A stretch of 61,842 nucleotides of DNA from Clostridiales bacterium (lineage in GTDB: Bacteria > Bacillota > Clostridia > Oscillospirales > Oscillospiraceae): assembly GCA_020859945.1 (NCBI GenBank), contig JAJBVG010000026.1:1-61842 (forward strand), written 5' to 3'. The position numbers and the translations under genes are program-made. The notes under the pieces are model-generated. The model made no database searches, was not told where the DNA came from, and worked only from the letters and a program-made list of their open reading frames with translations. Position 1 is the first letter of the stretch. Each line of letters starts with the position of its first letter. This document shows positions 41,440-50,140 of the stretch, piece by piece.

Positions 41440-43029
41440 TCAGTATGCGGCGTAGATAAAGGAGGCGGCGTCATACCCCGGCCCGTAGCAGCCGAAGATG
41501 ATGATGGCGAACAGCAGGCCGTACAGCAGCGCCCACCGGAACACTAGATTTTGCTGGGCCAGGGCGTCCCGCACCGGGCCTTTGTGCTCTTCATGGTAGC
41601 TGACCCACCACAGCAGGGCGATGCAGGCCAACTCCAGTATCAGCTGGGGCACCGTCAGCCCGTAGGTGGTCAGGGTGCCATCCCACAGCGTCCAGGGCTG
41701 GAAGCTGCCGATAATGGTTTTGACCACCTGGAGGGACATGCTCAAACTGCCCGGCCGGGTCAGCAGCCGTCCGCCGCAGAACAGGCAGAACATCCGCACC
41801 ATGCGGTACACGTCGAAGCTGGGGGCGTCCATGTTGATGTGCAGCTTCCGCCCCAGGCTTTGCAGCCCCGGCGTGCAGATGGTGGACAGGGTGATGAGGA
41901 TACCATAGTAGATGCCCCAGGCCACATAGGTCTTGCCGGTGCCGTGCCACAGGCCGGTCAGGAACCAGGTAATGAGGATGGGGATGGCGGTGATGATGTA
42001 CCGCCGCACCGCGTCGGGCAAACGGCCTCTGGTGACCTTGTTCAGGCTCTTCATCCAGCCGGAGACGGTGATGGGCTTGTAGACATAGTCCCGGAACCAG
42101 CCGCCCATGGTCATATGCCAGCGCCGCCAAAATTCCGGCACGTTTTTGGAGAAGAAGGGGTGGTTGAAGTTCTGCTCCAGCTTGACGCCGAAGATCTCCG
42201 ACGCGCCGGAGACGATGTCCATATAACCGGTGAAGTCGGTGTAGATTTGGATCGCGTCAAAGAGGATGGCCACCACGTACACCAGACCGGCGGCGCTCTC
42301 TCCGGCGTAGACCGCCTCCACGAACACGTTCAGCCAGTCCGCGATGACCAGCTTCTTAAAGAAGCCCCAGGCCATCAGCTCTGCGCCCTTCACCACCCGG
42401 TCTGTGTCCCACCGCAGCTCCTTTTTCAGCTCCTGCCCCAGGGTGTTGTAGCGGGAGATGGGGCCTTGGACGATGTGGGGGAAGTAAATGGCGTAGAGGG
42501 CGAACCGGGCCAGGTTTGGCTCGTAGCTGTACCGTTTCCAGTACACGTCCAGCAGATACCCCACCGTGGAGAAGGTATAATAGGACACGCCCAGGGGGAC
42601 AATGATCATGGCGGCGGTGAACTCGCCCTGGAACAGGCCGCTCCAGTCCAGCACCCGGTTGATGGCGGGGACGAAATACTTCAAAAACTTGACGGCGCAC
42701 AGCAGGGCGATGTTCAGCACCATGACCAGCACCAGCGTCCGTTTGCACTCTTTTTTATAGAGGGCCTTGACTTCCTTCTTTTTCGCCCGATCCCGCAGTT
42801 TTTTGAGCACTTCATCCTGCTGTTCGTAGAGCTTGCCCATTTTTCGGCCCGCCCACCAGACGGTGACGGTGGTGAAGCAGATGAAGGGCAGATACGCCAG
42901 CCCACAGATGGCGTAGAATACCACGCTGGCCACCAGCAGTACCACCCACCGGAATTTCACCGGGCAGAGGTAGAACAGCACCACGCACAGAAATAAAAAC
43001 AGGATAAAGGTGAGGGACGTAATCGACAT
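41440..43029 (-). CDS. MBOAT family O-acyltransferase (DltB-like)
   Basis: A 529-residue polytopic membrane protein with 10 or more helices. Family marks are GVSYYTFSTVGYLLDVY, FPHIVQGPISRY, FTGYMDIVSGASEIFG, FWRRWHMTMGGWFRDYVY and the catalytic His in TGLWHGTG. MBOAT proteins of this type move an acyl group from a carrier protein across the membrane. The ACP and ligase genes upstream and SGNH genes downstream support a DltB-like role, though the acyl group is unknown. AAGGAG precedes the ATG. The next gene begins 11 nt after its end. Confidence 0.92.
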   Translation of the reverse strand: MSITSLTFILFLFLCVVLFYLCPVKFRWVVLLVASVVFYAICGLAYLPFICFTTVTVWWAGRKMGKLYEQQDEVLKKLRDRAKKKEVKALYKKECKRTLVLVMVLNIALLCAVKFLKYFVPAINRVLDWSGLFQGEFTAAMIIVPLGVSYYTFSTVGYLLDVYWKRYSYEPNLARFALYAIYFPHIVQGPISRYNTLGQELKKELRWDTDRVVKGAELMAWGFFKKLVIADWLNVFVEAVYAGESAAGLVYVVAILFDAIQIYTDFTGYMDIVSGASEIFGVKLEQNFNHPFFSKNVPEFWRRWHMTMGGWFRDYVYKPITVSGWMKSLNKVTRGRLPDAVRRYIITAIPILITWFLTGLWHGTGKTYVAWGIYYGILITLSTICTPGLQSLGRKLHINMDAPSFDVYRMVRMFCLFCGGRLLTRPGSLSMSLQVVKTIIGSFQPWTLWDGTLTTYGLTVPQLILELACIALLWWVSYHEEHKGPVRDALAQQNLVFRWALLYGLLFAIIIFGCYGPGYDAASFIYAAY

Positions 43030-43111
43030 CTGTTTCTCCTTTTACAGCCTTCTGATACAACCTTTTTGCGAAATTGTAAGGAAAATTTCAGATTTCCTTA
43101 TTATCTCAAAT

Positions 43112-43151
43112 TGACCCATACGGGTGCAAAACAACACACCCGCATGGGTCA
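43112..43151. other. Intercistronic hairpin between ACP and MBOAT genes
   Basis: A 15-bp stem TGACCCATACGGGTG / CACCCGCATGGGTCA. It has a T-rich exit only on the plus strand, so on the operon strand it is more likely a stabilising or attenuating element. Confidence 0.5.
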
Positions 43152-43187
43152 TTTTATGTTTTTCTGTAGGCTCCAGAGCTGCAAAAC

Positions 43188-43412
43188 TCAGTCTTGCAGC
43201 TCCTGGATCATGGCCCACATCGCCTCTACGGTGTCAAAGTTCTCGTTGGTCATGTACTCCATGTCGATCTCGATGCCAAAGGTGTCCTCGATCTCCGCGA
43301 TCATCGAGGAGATGTCGATGGAGTCGATGATGTGCTCGGAGACGATGCCCTCCGCGGTGGTGAAGTCTACGTCCGGGCGCAGGTCGTTCAGGATTTCCAG
43401 CAGTTCTTTCAT
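43188..43412 (-). CDS. Acyl carrier protein (DltC-like)
   Basis: A 74-residue four-helix carrier protein. The phosphopantetheine Ser is in HIIDSIDISSMIAEIED, close to the DSL/DSI consensus. It is acidic throughout. GGAGG lies upstream of the ATG. It sits between the adenylating ligase and the MBOAT, and is flanked on both sides by strong mRNA hairpins, so it may be expressed at a different level from its neighbours. It presumably carries the activated acyl or aminoacyl group. Confidence 0.9.
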   Translation of the reverse strand: MKELLEILNDLRPDVDFTTAEGIVSEHIIDSIDISSMIAEIEDTFGIEIDMEYMTNENFDTVEAMWAMIQELQD

Positions 43413-43461
43413 GGGGATTCCTCCTTGTGGTGTTGTGATGAGTTTGGTTTATGTTCCGTGG

Positions 43462-43491
43462 CAGCGCCGCCGTTCGACGGCCGCGGCGCTG
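43462..43491. other. Intercistronic hairpin between ligase and ACP genes
   Basis: The stem CAGCGCCGC / GCGGCGCTG has no T-run. Possible mRNA processing or stabilising element. Confidence 0.45.
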
Positions 43492-43506
43492 TCAAAAGGT
43501 CACGGG

Positions 43507-44913
43507 TTAGGGCAATTCCTTATAAAGCGTTTTCCCGGATTCGTTTTTAGGGATCTCCGGGATATAATACGCGGCGAAGGCGGAGGGGTTCAGGTGGGTG
43601 GTGGTGGACAGGAACTTTTTCACCTCGTCCAGCTTGCTCTCGTCGGTCAGGTAGATTTTCAGCTGCTGGTCGGTGCCGGTGCTGGCACAGTCCAGGTCGG
43701 GGTAACGCTGCTTCACCATCCGGTCAATTTCGTCCAGGTTGACCCGGTTGCCAAACAGCTTGAGGAACCGCTTTTTGCGGCCCACCACGAAGAAGTAGCC
43801 GTCCTCGTCCATCTTGGCCATGTCGCCAGTGACCAGCACGCCGCCCCGCTCATCGCCCTTAGCCAGGTCCTCGCCACGCTCGGCATAGCCCAGGGTCACG
43901 TTGGGGCCGTGGTACATCAGCTCGCCCACCACGTCGGGCTGGGTGATGGTCTCGCCGTTCACGTCGATCAGCTCCAGCCGTCCACCGGGGATGGCAATGC
44001 CGATGGAACCGTATTTCTCCAGGCTCTTTTCGTAGGGCAGGTAGGACATCCGGGCGGTGGCCTCGGTCTGGCCGTACATGACCACGAAGTGCTTGCCGGT
44101 CTGCTGGGCGTACTCGGCGAACTCCCTGTGCAGCTCCGGGGCCAGCTTGCCGCCGGCCTGGGTGAAGGTGCGCAGGTCGGGCAGCTTCATGCGGAAGAAC
44201 CGCACCCGCTTGAGCATCTCATAGGTGAAGGGCACGCCGCCGAAGCTGGTGGCCTTCTGCTCCCGCATGAACATCCAGAAGTCCCGGCTCATGATGCTCT
44301 TGGTAGTCAGCAGGATGGTGGCCCCCACCAACAGGTGGCTGTTGATGATGGAGAGGCCGTAGGTGTAGTTCATGGGGAGGGTGGTGACGGGCCGCTCGGT
44401 GGCGTCAAGCTCCAGATACTGGGCGATGGCCTCCGCGTTGGACTCGGTGTTGGTGTAGCTCTGGCGCACCAGCTTGGGGCTGCCGGTGGAACCGGAGGTG
44501 GTCAGCAGCAGGGCCAGGTCGTCGTGAAGGGGGTAGACCTGCTCCTCCTCCAGCCGGAACAGGGAGTAGCCCCAGTGCTTCCACAGCAGGGGCTTGTCCT
44601 GGTACTGGCCCGCCATGTGGTCGGGGACGGAGATATACCGGGGCCGGTAGACCTCCAGCAGGTGGGCCAGCAGCCCGCCGTCGATTTTCGCGTCCAGCAT
44701 CAGGGGGACCACCCGGTTGTGCAGGAAGCCCACATACTCCGCGGCGGACCCCGCCACGTTTTCGCACAGGTGGAACACCAGGCTCCGGGACTGGAGCACC
44801 TGCCCCATGGCCTCACAGCCCTCGGCCAGCTGCTCATAGGTGACAGTCAGGCCCTCTTCGTCCAGCAGGGCGATCTGACTGCCATATCGTTCGCATTCGT
44901 CAAAATAACTCAT
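43507..44913 (-). CDS. AMP-dependent acyl/aminoacyl ligase (DltA-like)
   Basis: A 468-residue adenylating enzyme: P-loop A3 LLLTTSGSTGSPKLVRQSY, A5 YGQTEATARMSY, A7 VLVTGDMAKMDEDGYFFVVGRKKR, and C-terminal Lys motif A10 NESGKTLYKEL. It activates a carboxylic acid with ATP and loads the neighbouring carrier protein. The substrate (D-alanine, as in DltA, or a short acid) cannot be decided from sequence. The ATG at 44913 was chosen because the upstream in-frame stretch crosses a terminator hairpin. It is the first gene of the six-gene minus-strand operon. Confidence 0.88.
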   Translation of the reverse strand: MSYFDECERYGSQIALLDEEGLTVTYEQLAEGCEAMGQVLQSRSLVFHLCENVAGSAAEYVGFLHNRVVPLMLDAKIDGGLLAHLLEVYRPRYISVPDHMAGQYQDKPLLWKHWGYSLFRLEEEQVYPLHDDLALLLTTSGSTGSPKLVRQSYTNTESNAEAIAQYLELDATERPVTTLPMNYTYGLSIINSHLLVGATILLTTKSIMSRDFWMFMREQKATSFGGVPFTYEMLKRVRFFRMKLPDLRTFTQAGGKLAPELHREFAEYAQQTGKHFVVMYGQTEATARMSYLPYEKSLEKYGSIGIAIPGGRLELIDVNGETITQPDVVGELMYHGPNVTLGYAERGEDLAKGDERGGVLVTGDMAKMDEDGYFFVVGRKKRFLKLFGNRVNLDEIDRMVKQRYPDLDCASTGTDQQLKIYLTDESKLDEVKKFLSTTTHLNPSAFAAYYIPEIPKNESGKTLYKELP

Positions 44914-44952
44914 ACGGTTCTGCCTTTCTGACGGAGGGCTTGCTATGTCAAA

Positions 44953-44980
44953 AAAGCCGCCGGATTCCGGCGGCTTTTGG
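44953..44980 (-). terminator. Terminator hairpin in the operon leader
   Basis: AAAAGCCGCCGG / CCGGCGGCTTTT followed by a T-run on the minus strand. It lies downstream of the promoter at 45002-45030, so it may act as an attenuator as well as ending the upstream gene. Confidence 0.8.
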
Positions 44981-45001
44981 ACAGTCCTCCAGATAATACT
45001 T

Positions 45002-45030
45002 AGTATAGCATCCCACACGCCGGGATTCAA
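45002..45030 (-). promoter_or_regulatory. Promoter of the acyl-transfer operon
   Basis: TTGAAT, 17 nt, TATACT on the minus strand. The predicted start near 44995 is only about 15 nt before the terminator hairpin. Confidence 0.65.
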
Positions 45031-45082
45031 TATACAAAGGACGGTCAGTTGATAAAAAATGATTTTTTTCTATGGCGTTTTT

Positions 45083-46231
45083 TTAAGCAGTTCGCACATC
45101 CTCCGTCACCGTTGTGGCAGTTTCTTCCTCCGCAATGGCGGCGTCTGTCTCCCCTTCGGCGGCGGCGGTGTCCGTGTCGTCCATGACATTGGCTGCCTCT
45201 TCCTCGACGGGTTCTTCTTCCGCGATTGCGATGTCGGTGTCGCCGTCAATGTAGCTCTCATCGACCCAGTCGGCGGCTTCGTCCTCGTCCACGATCTCCA
45301 CAGTGGTATCCTCGATGGTGACGGTGGCTTCGTCCAAAACAGTGCTGTATCCCTCGTAGACGGTCAGGTTCATCGTGAAGGGCATGAACGCCGTCCAGTC
45401 GAAGGTCTCTTCCTCCCAGTCGTCGTAGGAGTCATACTCATACGCGTCGTAATATTCCTCTGTCACCGCGTCATAGATGTCGTCCTGCTCGATGTAGATG
45501 TAAAAGGCCCGCTTCGCCCCGGCGCTGACCGTCTCATAAAGGGAGGCGTCCAGTTCGCTGCTGTTGGAGAGCCGGAACTCATACCCGTCCAGGGTGACGG
45601 ACTTGCTGCCGGTGTTCTCCACATAGAACTGCATCTTGGTGTAACTGCTGTACCGCTCCTGCTGGAAGCCGCCGAAGGTCAGAGTGACGCCGTCCCCCTC
45701 ATAGAGGACGTCCCCCGGCAGCTCCTCGTCTGGTAGCGCGCCGGTGTAGGCGGAGGTCTCCAGCGTGGCAGAGAAGGTGTCGATGGTGTCGTAGTCCCCG
45801 TCCATCAACTCACATTCCAGCTTGATGAGCTGGACGCTGTCCTGCTCTCCATAGTTGTACAGGTCCATCTCTTTCCGCCCCATGCTGTTCTTGCTGACTT
45901 CCATCCACAGAGAAGCATTGGCCTCCCAGCCGTTGACCTGAGCGCTGTTGACGTACAGACGCGCCTCGGAGCTGGTGTTGTTCTCCAGCCGGACGGTCAG
46001 GTAACAGTCGTCGGCGGTCCCTTCGAGGCCCAGCGCCGTCACCACAATGCCGTTTTTGTCGTAAAGCACCGTCTGCTCCAGGGTGGTGCCGTCACCCATG
46101 GTGTAAACCACGGTGGTGTAGCCGTTGGCCTCGTCCAGGGTGGCTTTCAGCTCCTGCTTTTCGCTGCTGGCGCAGCCCGCCAGCGCCAGGCACAGGGCGG
46201 CGGCCAGACACAGGGATATAAAACGCTTCAT
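45083..46231 (-). CDS. Lipoprotein of unknown function with acidic tail
   Basis: A 382-residue lipoprotein: signal peptide MKRFISLCLAAALCLALAGC with the lipid-anchor Cys at 20. Two beta-rich repeats in the middle have the sense of extracellular immunoglobulin-like folds (YLTVRLENNTSSEARLYVNS; MQFYVENTGSKSVTLDGYEF). The Glu/Asp/Ala-rich tail spans about 300-382. I do not recognise a named family. The start at 46231 follows a GGAGAGAG site. Upstream in-frame codons fall in a dispersed repeat. Confidence 0.78.
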   Translation of the reverse strand: MKRFISLCLAAALCLALAGCASSEKQELKATLDEANGYTTVVYTMGDGTTLEQTVLYDKNGIVVTALGLEGTADDCYLTVRLENNTSSEARLYVNSAQVNGWEANASLWMEVSKNSMGRKEMDLYNYGEQDSVQLIKLECELMDGDYDTIDTFSATLETSAYTGALPDEELPGDVLYEGDGVTLTFGGFQQERYSSYTKMQFYVENTGSKSVTLDGYEFRLSNSSELDASLYETVSAGAKRAFYIYIEQDDIYDAVTEEYYDAYEYDSYDDWEEETFDWTAFMPFTMNLTVYEGYSTVLDEATVTIEDTTVEIVDEDEAADWVDESYIDGDTDIAIAEEEPVEEEAANVMDDTDTAAAEGETDAAIAEEETATTVTEDVRTA

Positions 46232-46305
46232 TTCGTCTCTCTCCTTTTTGAGGGGGTGTATTTTTACTATTTTGCGCAAAACGCAGAACAAACAACAAGC
46301 ACTTT

Positions 46306-46366
46306 CCCCCTTGCCTCCCCTGAAAGGGGAGGGGGACCATGCGAAGCATGGTGGAGGGGTTTTTCG
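46306..46366. repeat. AAACCCCTCC-type dispersed element (inverted copy)
   Basis: CTTGCCTCCCCTGAAAGGGGAGG then ACCATGCGAAGCATGGTGGAGGGG, opposite in orientation to 30970. The 350-nt divergent gap 46232-46581 otherwise holds a weak plus-strand TATAGT near 46520 and nothing else clear. Confidence 0.75.
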
Positions 46367-46581
46367 TTCCAATCACCGACACTTCTGTTTAAAGGAATTG
46401 CCCAAGTTGTACTACCGCTACTCTAACACACCCCGCCCCGCAAATCAATCACGCCAACATTACGTTTTGATTAAAATTCGGGTAAGGCAAGTCTTTCAGC
46501 TTGTTTTAAGATTGACGCGGTATAGTACCTCTCGTCAAACCAGTGAACCGCGGGCGCACCCCGCGAAAAGGAGGAACCCCT

Positions 46582-47613
46582 GTGATAGAACTCAGGAATC
46601 TGGTCAAGCGGTATGGCAGCCACCTGGCGGTGGACCACCTGAACCTGACCATCGAGGAAGGGAAAATCTACGGTTTTCTCGGCCCAAATGGTGCTGGCAA
46701 ATCCACCACCATGAACATGATGACCGGTTATCTCTCCCCCACCGAGGGCGAAATCATCATCAACGGCCACGACATCCTGGAGGAGCCGGAGGAGGCCAAA
46801 AAGTGCATTGGCTACCTGCCGGAGCAGCCCCCGGTTTATATGGACATGACGGTGACAGAGTACCTGAACTTCTGCGCCGGGCTGAAAAACGTCCCCAAGG
46901 ACAAGCGGGCCGCCCAAATCGAGAGCGTCATCCACATGACCCGGCTGGACGGCGTGGAGGGCCGCCTGATCCACAACCTGTCCAAGGGCTACCGCCAGCG
47001 GGTGGGCCTGGCCCAGGCCATTCTGGGGTTCCCGCCCATCATCATCCTGGACGAGCCGACGGTGGGTCTGGACCCCAAGCAGATCATCGAAATCCGTGAT
47101 TTAATTCGCCAGCTCAGCGAAAAGCACACGGTCATTCTCTCCAGTCACATCCTCTCCGAGGTGCAGGAGATCTGCGACCAAATTATCATCATCTCCCACG
47201 GCAAGCTCATCGCCAACGACAGCGCCGACCACCTGGAGACCCACCTGAAAGGCTCCGCCGTGCTGCAGCTGACCCTCCAGGCCGACGCCGAGGACACCGG
47301 CGACCTGCTGAACCTGGTCAGCGGCGTCACCGTCCAGGAGCTGAACGAGAACGACGACGGCACCACCACCGCCCTGGTGGAGATGGAGCCGGGCAGCGAC
47401 CCCCGGGCCGACATCTTCTTCACCTTCGCACGGGCCAAAAAAGCCATCCTGGAAATGACCGTCCAGACCGCCTCCCTGGAGGACGTGTTCCTGGAGCTGA
47501 CCGAGGACGGCGGCATCCCCGCCAAATCCGCTCCCGCGGCAAGCGAGGCCCCGGCCGAGCCGGAACCCGGCTGGGAGCTGGAGGAAGAATCCGAAGAAGG
47601 AGGAACTGACTGA
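46582..47613 (+). CDS. ABC transporter ATP-binding protein (GldA-like)
   Basis: A 343-residue ATPase: Walker A GPNGAGKSTT, Q-loop region YLPEQPPVY, signature LSKGYRQR, Walker B IIILDEPTVGLD, and the H-loop His in SSHILSE. The C-terminal 80 residues form an accessory domain with a Glu/Ala/Pro tail. The start is GTG, with GGAGGAACCC upstream. The stop overlaps the next gene by one base. The gene order ATPase-permease-GldG-DUF4340 matches the Gld-like ABC group, whose substrate outside Bacteroidetes is unknown. Confidence 0.92.
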   Translation: MIELRNLVKRYGSHLAVDHLNLTIEEGKIYGFLGPNGAGKSTTMNMMTGYLSPTEGEIIINGHDILEEPEEAKKCIGYLPEQPPVYMDMTVTEYLNFCAGLKNVPKDKRAAQIESVIHMTRLDGVEGRLIHNLSKGYRQRVGLAQAILGFPPIIILDEPTVGLDPKQIIEIRDLIRQLSEKHTVILSSHILSEVQEICDQIIIISHGKLIANDSADHLETHLKGSAVLQLTLQADAEDTGDLLNLVSGVTVQELNENDDGTTTALVEMEPGSDPRADIFFTFARAKKAILEMTVQTASLEDVFLELTEDGGIPAKSAPAASEAPAEPEPGWELEEESEEGGTD

Positions 47614-48491
47614 TGAAAGCGATTTATAAGCGGGAGCTGTCCTCCTACTTTAACAACATGATCGCCCCGGTGTGCATCGCCTTTCTGATGGCGGTGGTGG
47701 GGCTGTACTTCATGGCCTACAACCTCTACAGCGGCGACCCCAGCTTTGCCGACGCGCTGAGCGCCTCTCTGTTCATCTTCCTGGTGGTCATCCCCATCCT
47801 GACCATGCGCTCCATGGCGGAGGACCGGCGCTCCCGGACCGACCAGCTGCTGCTGACCGCCCCCATCACCGTCACCAAAGTGGTGCTGGGCAAGTTCTTC
47901 GCCCTGCTGACGGTGTACGCCATCCCCTGCGTGCTGTTCTGCTTCTGCCCGGTCATCATCAAGCTGGCCAGCGGCTCCAGCGGCCAGGTCTACTGGGCCA
48001 CCGACTACGCTACCCTGCTGGCTTTCTTCCTGCTGGGGGCGCTGTACCTGTCCATCGGCCTGCTCATCTCCTCCACCACCGAGAGCCAGATCCTCTCCGC
48101 CGTGGGCACCTTCGCCGCCCTGTTCATCCTCTATATGTGGAGCAGCATCGTGGATTTCCTGCCCACCAACGCCATCGGCAACCTGGCGGCCACCATCTTC
48201 ATCCTGGCCCTGCTGTGCCTGCTGCTGGACAGCCTGACCTCCTCCCCGAAAATCACCGCAGGCGTGGGCGTTGTGGGCCTGGCGGCCATCGTCATCACCT
48301 ATATCGCGGACAGCAGCCTGTACGAAAGCCTGCTGGTCAACGTGCTGGGCAAGTTCTCCGTGTCTGAGGTCATCTCCAGCTTCGCCAGCGACCAGATTTT
48401 TGACGTGGCCGGTCTGCTGCTCTACGTGTCCCTGACCGCTCTTTGTCTCTTCCTGACCGTCCAGGTCATCCAGAGACGCCGTTGGAACTGA
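47613..48491 (+). CDS. ABC-2 type permease (GldF-like)
   Basis: A 292-residue membrane protein with six predicted helices, beginning MKAIYKRELSSYFNNMIAPV, a typical start for this permease class. LTMRSMAEDRRSRTDQLLLTAPI is the conserved cytoplasmic loop. Translation is coupled to the ATPase gene by a 1-nt overlap. It forms the membrane channel with the ATPase. Confidence 0.92.
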   Translation: MKAIYKRELSSYFNNMIAPVCIAFLMAVVGLYFMAYNLYSGDPSFADALSASLFIFLVVIPILTMRSMAEDRRSRTDQLLLTAPITVTKVVLGKFFALLTVYAIPCVLFCFCPVIIKLASGSSGQVYWATDYATLLAFFLLGALYLSIGLLISSTTESQILSAVGTFAALFILYMWSSIVDFLPTNAIGNLAATIFILALLCLLLDSLTSSPKITAGVGVVGLAAIVITYIADSSLYESLLVNVLGKFSVSEVISSFASDQIFDVAGLLLYVSLTALCLFLTVQVIQRRRWN

Positions 48492-48504
48492 GGAGGTGCG
48501 CATT

Positions 48505-50127
48505 ATGTCTCTTTTCTCCAAAAACGACAAGAATACCGACAGAAAGGCCCAAAAGCAGGCCAAAGAGCTGCAAAAGCTGTCCGAAGGCGGCGAGAGCAAG
48601 GGCGGCAAGAACATGAGCATCCGCAGTCGGAACGGCCTGTTCTCCACCACCCTCATCGTGCTGGCCGTGGTCATCACCCTGATTTTCAACCTGGCGGTGG
48701 GCCAGATTCCCTCCGGCGTGATGGAGTTTGACCTGTCCACCACCAAGCTCTACAGCTTCTCCGACACCTCCAAGGACTACCTGGCCGACCTGGACACTGA
48801 CGTACAGCTCATCGCCGTGGCCACCCAGGACGACACCGACACCCGCATCGTCAAGTTCCTCCAGAAGTACGCGGCTCTCTCCGACCACGTCTCCCTGGAG
48901 TGGATCGACCCCGTGGCTTATCCCTCCGCCCTGACCACCTACGACTGCTCCGAAAACACCCTCATCGTCACCTGTGAGGAAACCGACCGGACCTATCAGG
49001 TGTCCTTCGACAGCATCCTGGTCCCTGACAGCTACTATTACTACTATTACGGCACCACCTATTACACCTCTTTCGACGGCGAGGGTCAGGTGCTCTCCGC
49101 CATCGACTACGTGGTTTCTGAAAGCAGCTACACCGTCTACTGCACCGAGAACCACGGCGAATCCGACGTGGGGACCAACCTCTCCGAGCTGCTGGACAAG
49201 AACCACTTCACCGCCAGCACCGTCAGCCTGCTCCAGACCGGCTCCGTACCGGAGGACTGCGACCTGCTGATGATCTACGTCCCCACCAGCGACTTCTCCG
49301 AGGAAGAAATCGACATGATCTACGATTACCTCGACGCAGGCGGCAAGGTGGAGCTGATTTGGGGCAGCACCTCCTTTGAACACCCCAACCTGGACAGCCT
49401 GATGGCCACCTACGGCATGGAACTGACCAGCGGCTATGTGGGCGACACCAGCCGCTACTACGCCGCCACCCAGAGCTATTTCACCTTCTTCCCGGAGCTG
49501 ACCTCCAGCTCTGACGCGGCGGAGGGCATCGCCTCTGACGCGCTGGTGCTGGTCACCACCTCCTTCGGCCTGAACCTCATCGACCCGGCCCGGGACACCA
49601 TCTCTGTGGACGACTTCCTGGGCACCACCAGCTCCGGCGGCGTCATGCTGGACGGCGAGGACACCGTCTCCGGCCAGTATTACCTGGGCGTCACCGCCAC
49701 GGAGGAAATCGAAGTGGAATCTGAGGACGAGGACACCGACGACGCCGACACCGATGAGGACGAAGCGGACACCAGCGCCGAGGCCGACGAGGACGCCGAC
49801 ACCTCCGCCGAGTCTGACGAGGACGAAGAAGAGGAAGAGGACAACACCGTCACCGCCCAGTTCACCGTGCTGACCTCCGAGAGCCTGGTCAACGATGACA
49901 TCACCGACAGCTTTGGCGACTCCATCGCCAACCTGACCGTGGTCATGAACACCATCACCAGCGGCTTCGAGGATGTGTCCAACATCTCCATCGACGCCAA
50001 GAGCCTGGAGACCACCTATAACACCGTCAACAACGCCGGGCTGTGGAGCCTGCTGTTCCTGGTGGTGCTGCCCATCGCCGTGCTGATTTTCGGCTTCGTC
50101 CGGTGGTTCCGCCGCCGCAAGCTGTAA
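48505..50127 (+). CDS. GldG-like ABC accessory protein
   Basis: A 540-residue membrane protein with helices at about 40-65 and near the C-terminus (LLFLVVLPIAVLIFGFVRWF). A large outside domain between them is of the GldG/ABC-type uncharacterised family (FDLSTTKLYSFSDTSKDYLADL at its head). An Asp/Glu/Ser/Ala-rich insertion of about 45 residues lies near 405-450. ATG 48505 has AGGAGG 8 nt upstream and is preferred to the GTG three codons before. Confidence 0.88.
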   Translation: MSLFSKNDKNTDRKAQKQAKELQKLSEGGESKGGKNMSIRSRNGLFSTTLIVLAVVITLIFNLAVGQIPSGVMEFDLSTTKLYSFSDTSKDYLADLDTDVQLIAVATQDDTDTRIVKFLQKYAALSDHVSLEWIDPVAYPSALTTYDCSENTLIVTCEETDRTYQVSFDSILVPDSYYYYYYGTTYYTSFDGEGQVLSAIDYVVSESSYTVYCTENHGESDVGTNLSELLDKNHFTASTVSLLQTGSVPEDCDLLMIYVPTSDFSEEEIDMIYDYLDAGGKVELIWGSTSFEHPNLDSLMATYGMELTSGYVGDTSRYYAATQSYFTFFPELTSSSDAAEGIASDALVLVTTSFGLNLIDPARDTISVDDFLGTTSSGGVMLDGEDTVSGQYYLGVTATEEIEVESEDEDTDDADTDEDEADTSAEADEDADTSAESDEDEEEEEDNTVTAQFTVLTSESLVNDDITDSFGDSIANLTVVMNTITSGFEDVSNISIDAKSLETTYNTVNNAGLWSLLFLVVLPIAVLIFGFVRWFRRRKL

Positions 50128-50140
50128 GCGAGGTACCCAA

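Noticed and set aside
36704-41455. Continuous plus-strand frame of 1583 codons across the SGNH gene cluster
   Set aside because: It is antisense to three paralogous genes with the same codon bias, which explains both its length and its internal repeats. No start signal or recognisable domain.
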